Shown here piece after piece: positions 17,620 through 25,691 of a stretch of 64,000 bases of DNA. Each line of letters starts with the position of its first letter. Position 1 is the stretch's first letter. The notes beneath the pieces were generated by a model. That model ran no database searches. It worked only from the letters and a program-made list of their open reading frames with translations, and was not told the DNA's origin. Position numbers and translations under genes: made by a program. Source of the DNA: Novosphingobium resinovorum (GTDB taxonomy: Bacteria > Pseudomonadota > Alphaproteobacteria > Sphingomonadales > Sphingomonadaceae); the NCBI RefSeq assembly GCF_027922145.1, contig NZ_BSFC01000021.1, positions 372,001 through 436,000 of the forward strand, given 5' to 3'.

Positions 17620-19032
17620 TTAGCGCCGCGGCTCCACCGAGACGATCGCACGGCGATAGCTGATCAGCGCCGGCGTGCCCCGGTCGCGCGCTTCCAGAAT
17701 GATGTGGAAGCGGGTCGGCTCGGTCACCTCGGGCACCACGAAACGGGTCTCCAGAGGGTCGCCGCGCTGGAGTTCGACGCGCGGGCTGCGGTTGACCGCC
17801 TCGGCCTCGCGATACTGCCACCAGGTGTAGTCCACCAGGTCCCCGTCCGGATCGTGCGAACTGGCTGCGGAAAGGCGCACGGTTTCGCCCGGAAGGGCAG
17901 TCATTGTCACTGCTGTGACACCCTGAGTGCCGTTGAGTGCCAGTCTTGGTGTGTGATTTGCGCCCTTGAACGCGCCCTGCAGCGTCCACTGGATGCGCGC
18001 CGCAAAGTCGTTCTGGAACGCCTCGCGCCAGCGCCAGATCGTCGCCTTATTGGTCTGGTGGACTTTGCCGTCGGCCCCGGTGACGAGGTCGCTCGTGTCG
18101 GTCCAGATGCCGTCCCATTCGGACACCTTGCCGTAACGCCCGCCCCAGTTCCCGTAGTCGGGATGCTCGGGATCGCCGAGGCCGTTGGGAACCAGGTAGA
18201 GGAAGCTGGGCGTGTCCCCCTCCATGATGAACTCGTAGTTCGGATATAGCGAGCCGAGCGGGCCGATCTGCACATTCTCGCGCAGCCACTCCTTCGAGAC
18301 GGTGGTGAAGTCCGGTCCGTCGAAATAGTACATCCGGTCGCCCGAGATGCCGCCCCAGGTCGACAGGTTGTAGTGCCGGTGCGCCGTGAGACTGACGATC
18401 CAGAACACGTCCGGGAACTGCCGCCGGACCCATGGCCCCGCGTTGTCCTGATCGGAGATCGAGTAGACGCGCAGCTTCGCCGCAAGGCGCGCCACGTCCT
18501 CTGCCGGGCGTGTCTCGCGCAGCGACCACAGCGCCTGCGCCAGATCGACCGCCCCGCCCCAGACGCAGATCCACACCGGGCGCGGGTCCGCCTTGTCGAG
18601 CGCGGCGACGATGGCGCGCGATCCCTCGGTATCCTTCCCCGCGCCGACGCCGAGCATCCCGTATTCGGGCCGCCCCGGCCTCACCCGCGCGCGCAATTGC
18701 GCGGCCGAGGGCCAACCCTGCGCATGGGCACGCAAGTTGGGCAGCACCTGTTCGTAAGCGTCGATGCGCTTCAGGATCTGCTCGGGATGAACCGAATCCT
18801 GCAGATGCCGCGAGGTCGATGGCACCAGCGCCTCGACCTCGAATTCGTTGGTGTACAGCAGGAACCGCACCATCGATTCCATGTCGTCCGGGTCCGAGCC
18901 GATGTCCGTCAGGACGATCACGCGCGGCTTTCCGGCTTCCGCGACGCGGGACACCGGAGCGGCTTTTGCCAGCCCCGGCAACCCGAGCGCTGCGGCTGCG
19001 AGCAGAACCGGAGCAAGGCGCTTCATCACCAT
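17620..19032 (-). CDS. secreted DUF1593-type nucleoside-hydrolase-like protein
   Basis: A 470-residue protein with an N-terminal signal peptide (KRLAPVLLAAAALGLPGLAKA). The N-terminal domain resembles inosine-uridine nucleoside hydrolases: VLTDIGSDPDDMESMVRFL carries the D-x-x-x-D-P-D-D calcium/ribose site. DNAGPWVRRQFPDVFWIVS and a C-terminal beta-sandwich segment (SSHDPDGDLVDYTWWQYREA) complete the DUF1593 architecture often found in polysaccharide-utilisation loci. A glycan-related hydrolase role is plausible but unproven. It is downstream of and co-directional with the TonB receptor, separated by a strong hairpin. Confidence 0.8.
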   Translation of the reverse strand: MVMKRLAPVLLAAAALGLPGLAKAAPVSRVAEAGKPRVIVLTDIGSDPDDMESMVRFLLYTNEFEVEALVPSTSRHLQDSVHPEQILKRIDAYEQVLPNLRAHAQGWPSAAQLRARVRPGRPEYGMLGVGAGKDTEGSRAIVAALDKADPRPVWICVWGGAVDLAQALWSLRETRPAEDVARLAAKLRVYSISDQDNAGPWVRRQFPDVFWIVSLTAHRHYNLSTWGGISGDRMYYFDGPDFTTVSKEWLRENVQIGPLGSLYPNYEFIMEGDTPSFLYLVPNGLGDPEHPDYGNWGGRYGKVSEWDGIWTDTSDLVTGADGKVHQTNKATIWRWREAFQNDFAARIQWTLQGAFKGANHTPRLALNGTQGVTAVTMTALPGETVRLSAASSHDPDGDLVDYTWWQYREAEAVNRSPRVELQRGDPLETRFVVPEVTEPTRFHIILEARDRGTPALISYRRAIVSVEPRR

Positions 19033-19050
19033 ATGTCATCCCGAATGCCG

Positions 19051-19084
19051 GGAAGGGACCGGGTATCGCGACCCGGTCCCTTCC
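19051..19084. terminator. perfect 14-bp hairpin between the TonB receptor and DUF1593 genes
   Basis: GGAAGGGACCGGGT pairs perfectly with ACCCGGTCCCTTCC around the loop ATCGCG. It lies 9 bases after the TonB receptor stop and 19 bases before the next start, on the strand of both genes. There is no T-run. Probably a partial terminator or mRNA stabiliser that uncouples receptor level from the downstream gene. Confidence 0.6.
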
Positions 19085-19092
19085 ATCGATGG

Positions 19093-21834
19093 TCAGAAGC
19101 GGACGCGCACACCGCCGGAGAAGCGGCGGCCAGTCCTGCGATACTCCTTGGTGCGGTCCTCGCTGACGGAGTAGATGAACTCCTTGGCGTCATTGAGGTT
19201 GAGCGCGTCCGCGAAGATCGTGAACTGCGGCGTCACTTCATAGGACAGCCCGGCATCGAGCTGGCCATAGGCGGCGAAGTATTCCGGCTCGCCGTTGCGG
19301 CCGGAGGCCACCTGCAGGAAGTTGTCGCGCCAGGTATAGGCCACGCGCGCCTGCAGGCCGTACTTCTCGTAGAACCCGACGAGGCTGTAGGAGGTCTTCG
19401 ACAGGCCCTCCAGCCCGTAGGACACGCCCGCGACCTGGTTGGTGTAGTTAGCATTCGACTTGGTGTAGTTGAAGCTGGTCTGCACACCCAGACCGTCGAA
19501 CGGCGCGGGAAGGCCGGTGAAGGCCTGACGATAGCCAAGCTCGAAGCCCTTCACCGTCGCACCCTTGCCGTTGTCGGGCACGGTGACCTGGAACGTCACC
19601 TGATCGACCAGTTGCGGCGTCGTCACCAGGGTCACGAAGGAGTCGATCTTCTTGTAGAACGCGGCCGCCGACAGCAGCGAACTCGCGTTGAAGTACCACT
19701 CCACGCCGGCCTCGATCTGCTTGGCGCGGAACGGCTGCAGGTCGGGGTTGCCGCGGCTGATCGTCTCGTTGCCGGGGTTGGTCTGGATCGACTGGCGCGG
19801 CGACAGGTCCGTCAGCGTCGGGCGCGTCATCACCTTCGAGGCGGCGAGGCGCAGGATGAGGTCGTTGGTCGCCTCCAGCTTGATGTTCACCGAGGGCAGC
19901 CAGTCGTTGTACTTGCCCTTGAAGCCCACCGGAACGACCGGCGAGACGACGATGATGTTCTGCCCCTGCCCGTTCGGCTGCGCGCTGAGGACCGTGCGCG
20001 ATGCGCCGGTCGAGGTATACGTCGTCCCCTCATAGCGAAGACCCGCGTTGATCGTCAGCGGCATCGAGCCCAGCGAGGTGCGGAAGTTGGCCATGACGTA
20101 GCCGATCTTCACCTTCTCATCGACCACCGAAGAGGCTGAAGGCGAGAAGACCGCCGGGTTGAACGCAATGCCGTCCTCCGCCGCGAACTGGTCGATCACG
20201 CTCACCAGCTGCTGCGGGCTGTAGATCACCCAGTCGCGAATGATGTTCGAAGGGCCGCCACCCTGGAAGAAGTTGCGGTTGGTGGGCTGGAACAGATAGC
20301 CCGGAAGCACACGGTCAGAGCCGCAGTAGGCGCACTGCTCACCGAAGGGCATCTCGTCCCCGGTCAGCGTCTTGGTGCGGCGCGAGTACATGCCGCCGGC
20401 GAAGAGCGTCAGGTTGGACGTCGCCTCCCATTCGTTGTCGAAGCGGTATTCCTCGATCTTGTCGTCGACATCGGTGCCGCCGCCCCAGATGTAATAGTGC
20501 GCGGTGATGCCGTCGGGGCTGGTCGCGGCGTTGGGGTAGTTCGGACTCGAGAAGCCATATTCGTAGATCGGGCTGCCGGAGCGGCGATCGAACCAGAGGT
20601 CGATGTTCTTGCGCCGGATCGTGGTGAAGAGGTTGTCTTCCTTGCCGCGCCGTTCCGCCTTCGAGCGCGAGGCGTCGAAGCGCATCTTGAGCGTCTCGGT
20701 CGGCTTCCATTCGACGTTGGCACCGAACTGGTTGGTCATGACCTTGCGGTGGTCGTACTGCAGGATCTGGTCGACGAAGCCGCCCTGATAGCGCTGATAG
20801 ACCGCCTCCTGGCCTTCGACCACCTGCTCCACCAGAGTACCGCCGGAGAAGTCGTAGGCGAGACCGGTCTGCTGCTCCTTAAAGTCAGCCTTCGAATAGA
20901 GCCCGTCGAGCGAGACGGTCAGCGTCTCGGTCGGGCGGAACTGCAGCGAACCAGAGAAGCCGTAGCGCTTAAGGTTGCGCTCGAAGAAGAACGGCGACAA
21001 GTTCGAAGGCATCGAGACCCGCGTGAACGGTGCCACGTCCGGGCCGATGCGCGCGCCGGGAACGCCGCCTGCATTGTAGTAGGAATCGGTGCTGGAACGA
21101 TAGACGTGGCCCGCGCCGATGGTGAATTCGTCGTTGCGGGTCTGGCGCTCGGTGTAGACCGCCGAGAGCGAGATGCCGAGCGTCTTCTCCGCATTGCGCC
21201 AGGAGGCGACGCCCGAGATTTCCGGATTGAACTTGTCGGCCAGCTCCGCCCACATCTGCCCCGCCGATCCGGCGAACGAGAATTCGTCCTTCTGGTCGAT
21301 CGCGCGCAGGGTCTTGACGTCCACCGTCGCGCCGATCGAGGCGCCGTTGATGTTGGCCTGCGGTGATTTGTAGACGTCGGCCCCGGCGATGATCTCGGAC
21401 GGCATGACGTCGAACGAGAACTCGCGGCCATTGTTGTCGGTCGCCAGCGTGCGGCCGTTGACGGTCACCGCGTTGAACTTCGGCCCGAAGCCGCGAACGG
21501 TGATGTAGCGTCCCTCGCCCCGGTTGCGCTCGATGGTGACGCCGGCGATGCGCTGAAGCGATTCCGCGACGTTCTGGTCCGGCAGCTTGCCCAGGTCCTC
21601 GGCGACGATCGAGTCCACCACCGCAATGGAATCGCGCTTGATGTCGATCGAAGCCTTCTGGCTGGCGCGGATGCCCGCGACGATGATGACGTTCTCCGCA
21701 TCGACTGCCTCCGATGCCCCGGTATCAGCCGCAGCTTCTTGAGCCTGCGCGCTGGTTGCCAGCGCTAGCACCGATGCAGCTGAAAAAAGCAGCGCCGTCG
21801 TGGCCGCGCTGCGAAGCCTTCCCTCCTTGGACAT
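19093..21834 (-). CDS. TonB-dependent receptor, probably for oligosaccharides
   Basis: A 913-residue outer-membrane receptor of the large sphingomonad/Xanthomonas/Caulobacter type. There is a signal peptide to about residue 32 (ALATSAQAQ). The plug domain has KLPDQNVAESLQRIAGVTIE, RGEGRYITVRGFGP, FNAVTVNGRTLA and MPSEIIAGADVYKS. The long beta-barrel ends in the outer-membrane signature RRFSGGVRVRF. ATG 21834 is chosen because GGGAG precedes it and the signal peptide follows. It is upstream of the DUF1593 gene and downstream of an ATCATAC operator copy at 21894-21914. Glycan uptake is inferred from neighbours. Confidence 0.92.
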   Translation of the reverse strand: MSKEGRLRSAATTALLFSAASVLALATSAQAQEAAADTGASEAVDAENVIIVAGIRASQKASIDIKRDSIAVVDSIVAEDLGKLPDQNVAESLQRIAGVTIERNRGEGRYITVRGFGPKFNAVTVNGRTLATDNNGREFSFDVMPSEIIAGADVYKSPQANINGASIGATVDVKTLRAIDQKDEFSFAGSAGQMWAELADKFNPEISGVASWRNAEKTLGISLSAVYTERQTRNDEFTIGAGHVYRSSTDSYYNAGGVPGARIGPDVAPFTRVSMPSNLSPFFFERNLKRYGFSGSLQFRPTETLTVSLDGLYSKADFKEQQTGLAYDFSGGTLVEQVVEGQEAVYQRYQGGFVDQILQYDHRKVMTNQFGANVEWKPTETLKMRFDASRSKAERRGKEDNLFTTIRRKNIDLWFDRRSGSPIYEYGFSSPNYPNAATSPDGITAHYYIWGGGTDVDDKIEEYRFDNEWEATSNLTLFAGGMYSRRTKTLTGDEMPFGEQCAYCGSDRVLPGYLFQPTNRNFFQGGGPSNIIRDWVIYSPQQLVSVIDQFAAEDGIAFNPAVFSPSASSVVDEKVKIGYVMANFRTSLGSMPLTINAGLRYEGTTYTSTGASRTVLSAQPNGQGQNIIVVSPVVPVGFKGKYNDWLPSVNIKLEATNDLILRLAASKVMTRPTLTDLSPRQSIQTNPGNETISRGNPDLQPFRAKQIEAGVEWYFNASSLLSAAAFYKKIDSFVTLVTTPQLVDQVTFQVTVPDNGKGATVKGFELGYRQAFTGLPAPFDGLGVQTSFNYTKSNANYTNQVAGVSYGLEGLSKTSYSLVGFYEKYGLQARVAYTWRDNFLQVASGRNGEPEYFAAYGQLDAGLSYEVTPQFTIFADALNLNDAKEFIYSVSEDRTKEYRRTGRRFSGGVRVRF

Positions 21835-21893
21835 TTCGACTCTCCCTCGAAATTCTTTGCAGGCGTTATGACCTGCCAAAGATCATGTGTCAA

Positions 21894-21914
21894 ACTACAT
21901 CATACGTATTATGA
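21894..21914. promoter_or_regulatory. ATCATAC operator-like site A
   Basis: The core ATCATAC (21899-21905, plus strand) sits in ACTACATCATACGTATTATG, with outer arms TCATA/TATGA. It lies 60 bp upstream of the TonB receptor start, just behind the MFS stop. It is one of six related sites in the window; see also 24358, 25650, 34911, 44756 and 45700. Candidate binding site of the FadR-type regulator encoded at 24479-25219. Confidence 0.6.
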
Positions 21915-21915
21915 A

Positions 21916-23172
21916 TTATCGCACCGAGCGGATCGGCAGTACGCAGAGCGCCGAGGCGAACACGAAGACGACGGCGGCGATGAAGATCGCGCGGTAGTCC
22001 CCGCCGAACACGCCGAGCAGCGCCGCCGCCATGACCGGGCTGATGATCTGGGGTATGTTGACGGCAGTGGTGAGCACGCCGAGGTCCTTGCCCTCGTCAC
22101 CCAGCGCCGCCTTGGGCAACACTTGCGTCATCAGGGCCATGTCGATCGACATGAACATGCCGTAGCCCACGCCGATGACGGCCGCGTATACCCACATCCC
22201 CGCCATCGAGGGCGCGACCAGCGGCGCCACCATTGCCGCGCCCATGATGAGGCTGCCGCCGATGACGAAGGGCTTGCGCCGCTGCCAGCGGTCCGAAAGC
22301 CAGCCCGATACGAGCGAGGACACCACCAGGCACAACAGCGTCACCATCGCCATATTGGCGATCGCGAGGTTGGAGGCGCCATCTGCCAGCCCGATGTAAT
22401 CGCGCAGGATGTAGAGCAGGTAGGCGGCGACGGCCTGATAGCCCATGTAGATCGTGAAGCGGCTGGCGAAGGCCCAGGCGAAGTCGGGATGTTCGCGCGG
22501 ACTGATCCAGAAGCTCTTCAGGAACGCGCCCCAGTGCACCGGACGGTGCGGCTGGGTGTCGCTGGGCGGCTCGCGGTTGAGCGCCACGAAAGCCACGCAC
22601 GAGGCGGCGATGGCGCCTGCGAACAGGCCATAGGCCAGCAGCCGCTCCGACGCGAGGTAGCCCGCGACGACAGTGCCCGCAGTCAGCCCGGCGGTCATCC
22701 CCGCGCCGACGATGCCGGAGACACCGCCGCGCGTCTCGGGCGCGAAGCGGTCGGCGATCAGCGTCGTCATCGCAGGCTGCATCGAATTGTAGGCAACCGC
22801 CGCCATGACCCACAGGACCATCAGCGACCAGAACCCGGTCGTCCACGACACCCCGAACAGGCACGCCGATCCGACCAGCGAACCGATCGCGATCCACGGC
22901 GAGCGCCGTCCCCAGCGGCTGCGCGTACGGTCCGACAGGGCTCCCGCGATGGGCGTTGCCAGAGTCGAGAAGATGGAAGTGATCGCAAAGAGCAGCGCCA
23001 GGTTGTTCTCCTTCGAGCCCGGCGAAAGCTCGGCAATCTGGTTGGGCAGCAAGACCCCCAGAACGCCGCTGTAGAGCGCCATCAGCAGGAAGAAGTTGAC
23101 CATCAGAGAGAGTTGCAAGCGCCAGCGCGCGCGACCCTCAACCCAGGCAGGATCGGAAACGTCGCCGTGCAT
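21916..23172 (-). CDS. MFS transporter, sugar-type
   Basis: A 418-residue, twelve-span major facilitator permease. The loop after span 2 reads DRTRSRWGRRSPWIAIGSLVG, which resembles the GPH/SLC45 sugar-symporter branch of the MFS. LSDRWQRRKP is the corresponding motif in the second half. The ATG at 23172 overlaps the stop of the enolase-superfamily gene (TGATG), indicating co-translation with it. Uptake of a sugar acid or oligosaccharide that is the enzyme's substrate is inferred from this coupling; the substrate is unknown. Confidence 0.85.
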   Translation of the reverse strand: MHGDVSDPAWVEGRARWRLQLSLMVNFFLLMALYSGVLGVLLPNQIAELSPGSKENNLALLFAITSIFSTLATPIAGALSDRTRSRWGRRSPWIAIGSLVGSACLFGVSWTTGFWSLMVLWVMAAVAYNSMQPAMTTLIADRFAPETRGGVSGIVGAGMTAGLTAGTVVAGYLASERLLAYGLFAGAIAASCVAFVALNREPPSDTQPHRPVHWGAFLKSFWISPREHPDFAWAFASRFTIYMGYQAVAAYLLYILRDYIGLADGASNLAIANMAMVTLLCLVVSSLVSGWLSDRWQRRKPFVIGGSLIMGAAMVAPLVAPSMAGMWVYAAVIGVGYGMFMSIDMALMTQVLPKAALGDEGKDLGVLTTAVNIPQIISPVMAAALLGVFGGDYRAIFIAAVVFVFASALCVLPIRSVR

Positions 23173-24326
23173 CACTCTGCAGCCCGCCGCATTTCCGGCA
23201 CCAGCCGCAGCCCCGCGTCCGCCGGGCGGCGATGCGGCCCGCCGCGCTCACCCCAGCCGATGGCGGCGACTGCACTGGCGACCGCGGCCTCGTCGATCTC
23301 TATGCCAAGACCCGGACGGTCGCCCAGCACGATGCCGCCCTCGGCGATCTGCTGGTCCACGTCGAACCCGGCGGGAAAGGCGAAGTCCTGCACCTCGATC
23401 CCGATCATGTTCGGCACCGCCGCCGCCGCGTGCGCCACCGGGTTGGCGTTGTAGGCGACCGGCGAGACCGGCAGCCCCCGCGAATGCGCGGCCATGGCCA
23501 CGCGCAGGAAATGGGTGATCCCCCAGACGCTACCCGCCTGCACGATATCGACCGCGCCCGCATCGAACAACGGCGCGTACTGCTCCAGCCCGGTCAGGTT
23601 CTCGCCGGTCGCCACCGCTGTCTTCGCGGCGCGGGCGATGCGGGCATGGCCCGCCGAATCCCACCGACGGACCGGTTCCTCGATCCAGGTCAGGTCCACG
23701 TGCTTCGCGATCTCGGCAAGGTGGCGGATCGCCTGCTTGGTGTTCCACGCCTCGTTGACGTCGAGCATCAGTGCGGGCCGGCTGGTATTGCGCGAGAGAA
23801 TCTCGCGCGCCGTTTCCAGCCGCGCGATGTCGCGGTCGAGATCGCGCCCGCCCTTGATCTTGGCGGCGGTAAAGCCGCGCTCCGCCCACTGTCCGTAGTG
23901 CGCAGCGAAGGCGGCATCGTCGAGACCGTAGCACAGGCCCGAGGCATAGCCCGATACGAACCGGTCGCCCGCGCCCAGCGTACGCCACAGCGGTTCCTCG
24001 GCCATCTTCGCTTTCAGATCCCACAGCGCCATGTCGACCGCCGCGATCGTGCCGAAGGTTGCCCCGGCATGGCCGCTCTTGAACACATGCGAGAGCATCG
24101 CGTCATAGAGCGTCGCAACGCCGCGCGGGTCCGCGCCCTCGACGGCGGGGAACAACCGGTCGATCTCGCGGTGCAAGCCCAGGCCGATGCCGGTGAGCCC
24201 GCCGTCCGTCTCCAGCAGCAACACCGGCACTTCGGTAATGCCCGATTCGACGATCCCATTGACGTCGCCGACAGGCCGCTGCCAGTCGTGAAAGGCGGTA
24301 AGGCTGCGGTAGCCTGTGATCTTCAT
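23172..24326 (-). CDS. mandelate racemase/enolase-superfamily sugar-acid dehydratase (atypical)
   Basis: A 384-residue enolase-superfamily enzyme. It has Lys156-x-Lys158 (AAKIKGG) as catalytic bases and metal ligands Asp189 (MLDVNEAW), Glu217 (IEEPVRR) and Glu242 (ATGENL). The usual His-Asp dyad of the mandelate racemase group appears absent: QAGSVWGIT stands where an Asp is expected (about 265) and VSPVAYN where His is expected (about 290). In a fucose/pectin context it is a candidate L-fuconate or other sugar-acid dehydratase, but the missing dyad argues for a different substrate or mechanism. Coupled to the MFS gene; operator-like site B lies upstream. Confidence 0.82.
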   Translation of the reverse strand: MKITGYRSLTAFHDWQRPVGDVNGIVESGITEVPVLLLETDGGLTGIGLGLHREIDRLFPAVEGADPRGVATLYDAMLSHVFKSGHAGATFGTIAAVDMALWDLKAKMAEEPLWRTLGAGDRFVSGYASGLCYGLDDAAFAAHYGQWAERGFTAAKIKGGRDLDRDIARLETAREILSRNTSRPALMLDVNEAWNTKQAIRHLAEIAKHVDLTWIEEPVRRWDSAGHARIARAAKTAVATGENLTGLEQYAPLFDAGAVDIVQAGSVWGITHFLRVAMAAHSRGLPVSPVAYNANPVAHAAAAVPNMIGIEVQDFAFPAGFDVDQQIAEGGIVLGDRPGLGIEIDEAAVASAVAAIGWGERGGPHRRPADAGLRLVPEMRRAAE

Positions 24327-24357
24327 CCGGGTTTCCTCTGCCCCAAGCCCTGTTTGT

Positions 24358-24380
24358 AATTCGTATTATGTATGATCTAT
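24358..24380. promoter_or_regulatory. ATCATAC operator-like site B
   Basis: The core ATCATAC is on the minus strand (24370-24376), within ATCATACATAATACGAATTA read leftwards. It lies about 35-50 bp upstream of the enolase-superfamily gene and about 100 bp before the divergent GntR gene, a position suited to controlling both. Confidence 0.55.
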
Positions 24381-24478
24381 GTCGTTTGACAAGCCTTGAC
24401 GTGCTCCGTCAAGTCGGTTCAGCGTGAATCAGGCGCGAACGATGCGCGTCACCATGATTTCACAAGGCGTCAAAAAGC

Positions 24479-25219
24479 ATGCAGGACAAGGTAGTCGGCC
24501 TCGGAGCGCCCGCTAAGACACGGCGGCGTCCGCGCCTGGCCGAAGCGGTGGTGGAGGAACTGGTCAACGCCATCGTCACCGAAGTCTATCCGGCCGGCAG
24601 CGCACTTCCTCCCGAGAACATGCTGTGCGACCACTTCGGCGTCAGCCGCACCGTCGTGCGCGAGGCGACTACCGCACTCACCGAAAAGGGCCTCGTCGTC
24701 TCGCTGCAGGGGCGCGGCACCATCGTGCGCGAGCAGGGTGACTGGAACCTTCTCGACCCTATGATTCTGGCGGCGCTGTTCCGGCGCGAGGACGGGCTGG
24801 CCTATCTCGACAACCTGCTGGAAATCCGCTCCTCGCTGGAGGCCTCGATGGCCGCCAAGGCCGCCCGGCGCGCGACGCCGGAAACCCGCGCGGAACTGAA
24901 GACCCAGATCGACAAGCTGGAGGCGCTGGTCGAGATGCCTGCCGCTTACGTGCATGAGGACGTGAACTTCCACGACGTCATCATGCGCATGTCGGGCGCA
25001 CGGCTGAGCAAGGCGATCATCGACAGCATCCAGTCGCGCGCGCTCAACACCCACGGCTATTCGGGCACGCTCAACGTCGAGCACGTGCGCGAGACTCACG
25101 CCGCGCATCGCAAGGTCTATCAGGCCATCGTCGACGGCGATGCCGAAGCCGCGGCCAAGGCAATGCGCGACCATATCGAGTCGTCGTGGGCCCGGCGCAG
25201 GGCGAACGGGGCGCAGTGA
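24479..25219 (+). CDS. GntR-family (FadR subfamily) transcriptional regulator
   Basis: A 246-residue regulator. The N-terminal winged helix (residues ~18-82) has the GntR pattern LPPENMLCDHFGVSRTVVRE followed by ATTALTEKGLV and GRGTIV. The C-terminal FCD domain (about 100-235) is all-helical with putative metal/ligand residues (EDVNFHDVIMRMSG, HAAHRKVYQAI, DHIESS). FCD regulators typically bind carboxylates or sugar acids. It lies between two ATCATAC sites and is the best candidate for the regulator of all six. It is convergent with the mutarotase gene. Confidence 0.9.
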   Translation: MQDKVVGLGAPAKTRRRPRLAEAVVEELVNAIVTEVYPAGSALPPENMLCDHFGVSRTVVREATTALTEKGLVVSLQGRGTIVREQGDWNLLDPMILAALFRREDGLAYLDNLLEIRSSLEASMAAKAARRATPETRAELKTQIDKLEALVEMPAAYVHEDVNFHDVIMRMSGARLSKAIIDSIQSRALNTHGYSGTLNVEHVRETHAAHRKVYQAIVDGDAEAAAKAMRDHIESSWARRRANGAQ

Positions 25220-25224
25220 CGCCA

Positions 25225-25243
25225 TCCCGGACTTGATCCGGGA
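25225..25243. repeat. short REP-like palindrome TCCCGGA-N5-TCCGGGA (copy 1)
   Basis: Perfect 7-bp arms followed by CGACG, placed in the 39-bp gap between the convergent GntR and mutarotase genes. An identical-arm copy with the same CGACG tail lies at 38760-38778, also between convergent genes. Probably a dispersed palindrome serving as a bidirectional terminator. Confidence 0.55.
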
Positions 25244-25258
25244 CGACGGGCGTATCTC

Positions 25259-25618
25259 CTAGTCCTGCTCCGACAGCGCATAGATCCGTTCCATCTCTAC
25301 CCACGTGGTATCCGGCGCGAAGGGTAGCGGGCGCTGGAACGTGCGCATCAGCGCGTCCCACGCCTGCACGTCCGGGTTGGCCGCATCGCGCGCCGCCTTG
25401 CCTTGCGGATCGGCGGCCAGCGCGGCGTCCTGCTCCATCACCATGAACATCCGGTCGCCCACCAGCCAGATCTGCAGATCGCGCACACCATCGGCGCGAA
25501 TCGCCTCGGTCACCGCCGCCGGAGGGCCGCCCGGCGCGTGCCATTCCCGGTAGCGCGCGATCATCTCCGGCTCATCGACAAGGTCCACCGCGAAGCATCT
25601 GCGCACGATTTCAGTCAT
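25259..25618 (-). CDS. L-rhamnose/L-fucose-type mutarotase (DUF718 fold)
   Basis: A 119-residue protein of the RhaM/YiiL-like mutarotase family, which interconverts the anomers of 6-deoxy-L-sugars. Features are CFAVDLVDEPEMIARYREWH, IQ/VW-type core (LQIWLVGDRMFMVMEQD) and the C-terminal WVEMERIYAL. ATG 25618 is chosen because GGGAG lies before it. The single-gene unit is divergent from the DUF4432 gene, with operator-like site C between them. In this setting L-fucose or L-rhamnose is the likely substrate. Confidence 0.85.
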   Translation of the reverse strand: MTEIVRRCFAVDLVDEPEMIARYREWHAPGGPPAAVTEAIRADGVRDLQIWLVGDRMFMVMEQDAALAADPQGKAARDAANPDVQAWDALMRTFQRPLPFAPDTTWVEMERIYALSEQD

Positions 25619-25649
25619 TCCACTCTCCCGGTTGACGCCCATCCTCTCC

Positions 25650-25676
25650 TTACGTATTCATCATACGTCTTACAAG
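25650..25676. promoter_or_regulatory. ATCATAC operator-like site C
   Basis: The core ATCATAC (25660-25666, plus strand) is flanked by two ACGT-containing units (TTACGTATTC and ATACGTCTTAC). It lies between the divergent mutarotase gene and the ten-gene operon starting at 25692, within 20-40 bp of both starts, a position where binding would block transcription. Confidence 0.55.
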
Positions 25677-25691
25677 ATGGAGAGGGCAGGC

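Noticed and set aside
19031..19052. TCCCGAATGCCGGGA near the DUF1593 start as a third copy of the short palindrome
   Set aside because: Arms differ from TCCCGGA/TCCGGGA and the CGACG tail is absent. It is more likely part of the leader sequence next to the 14-bp hairpin.
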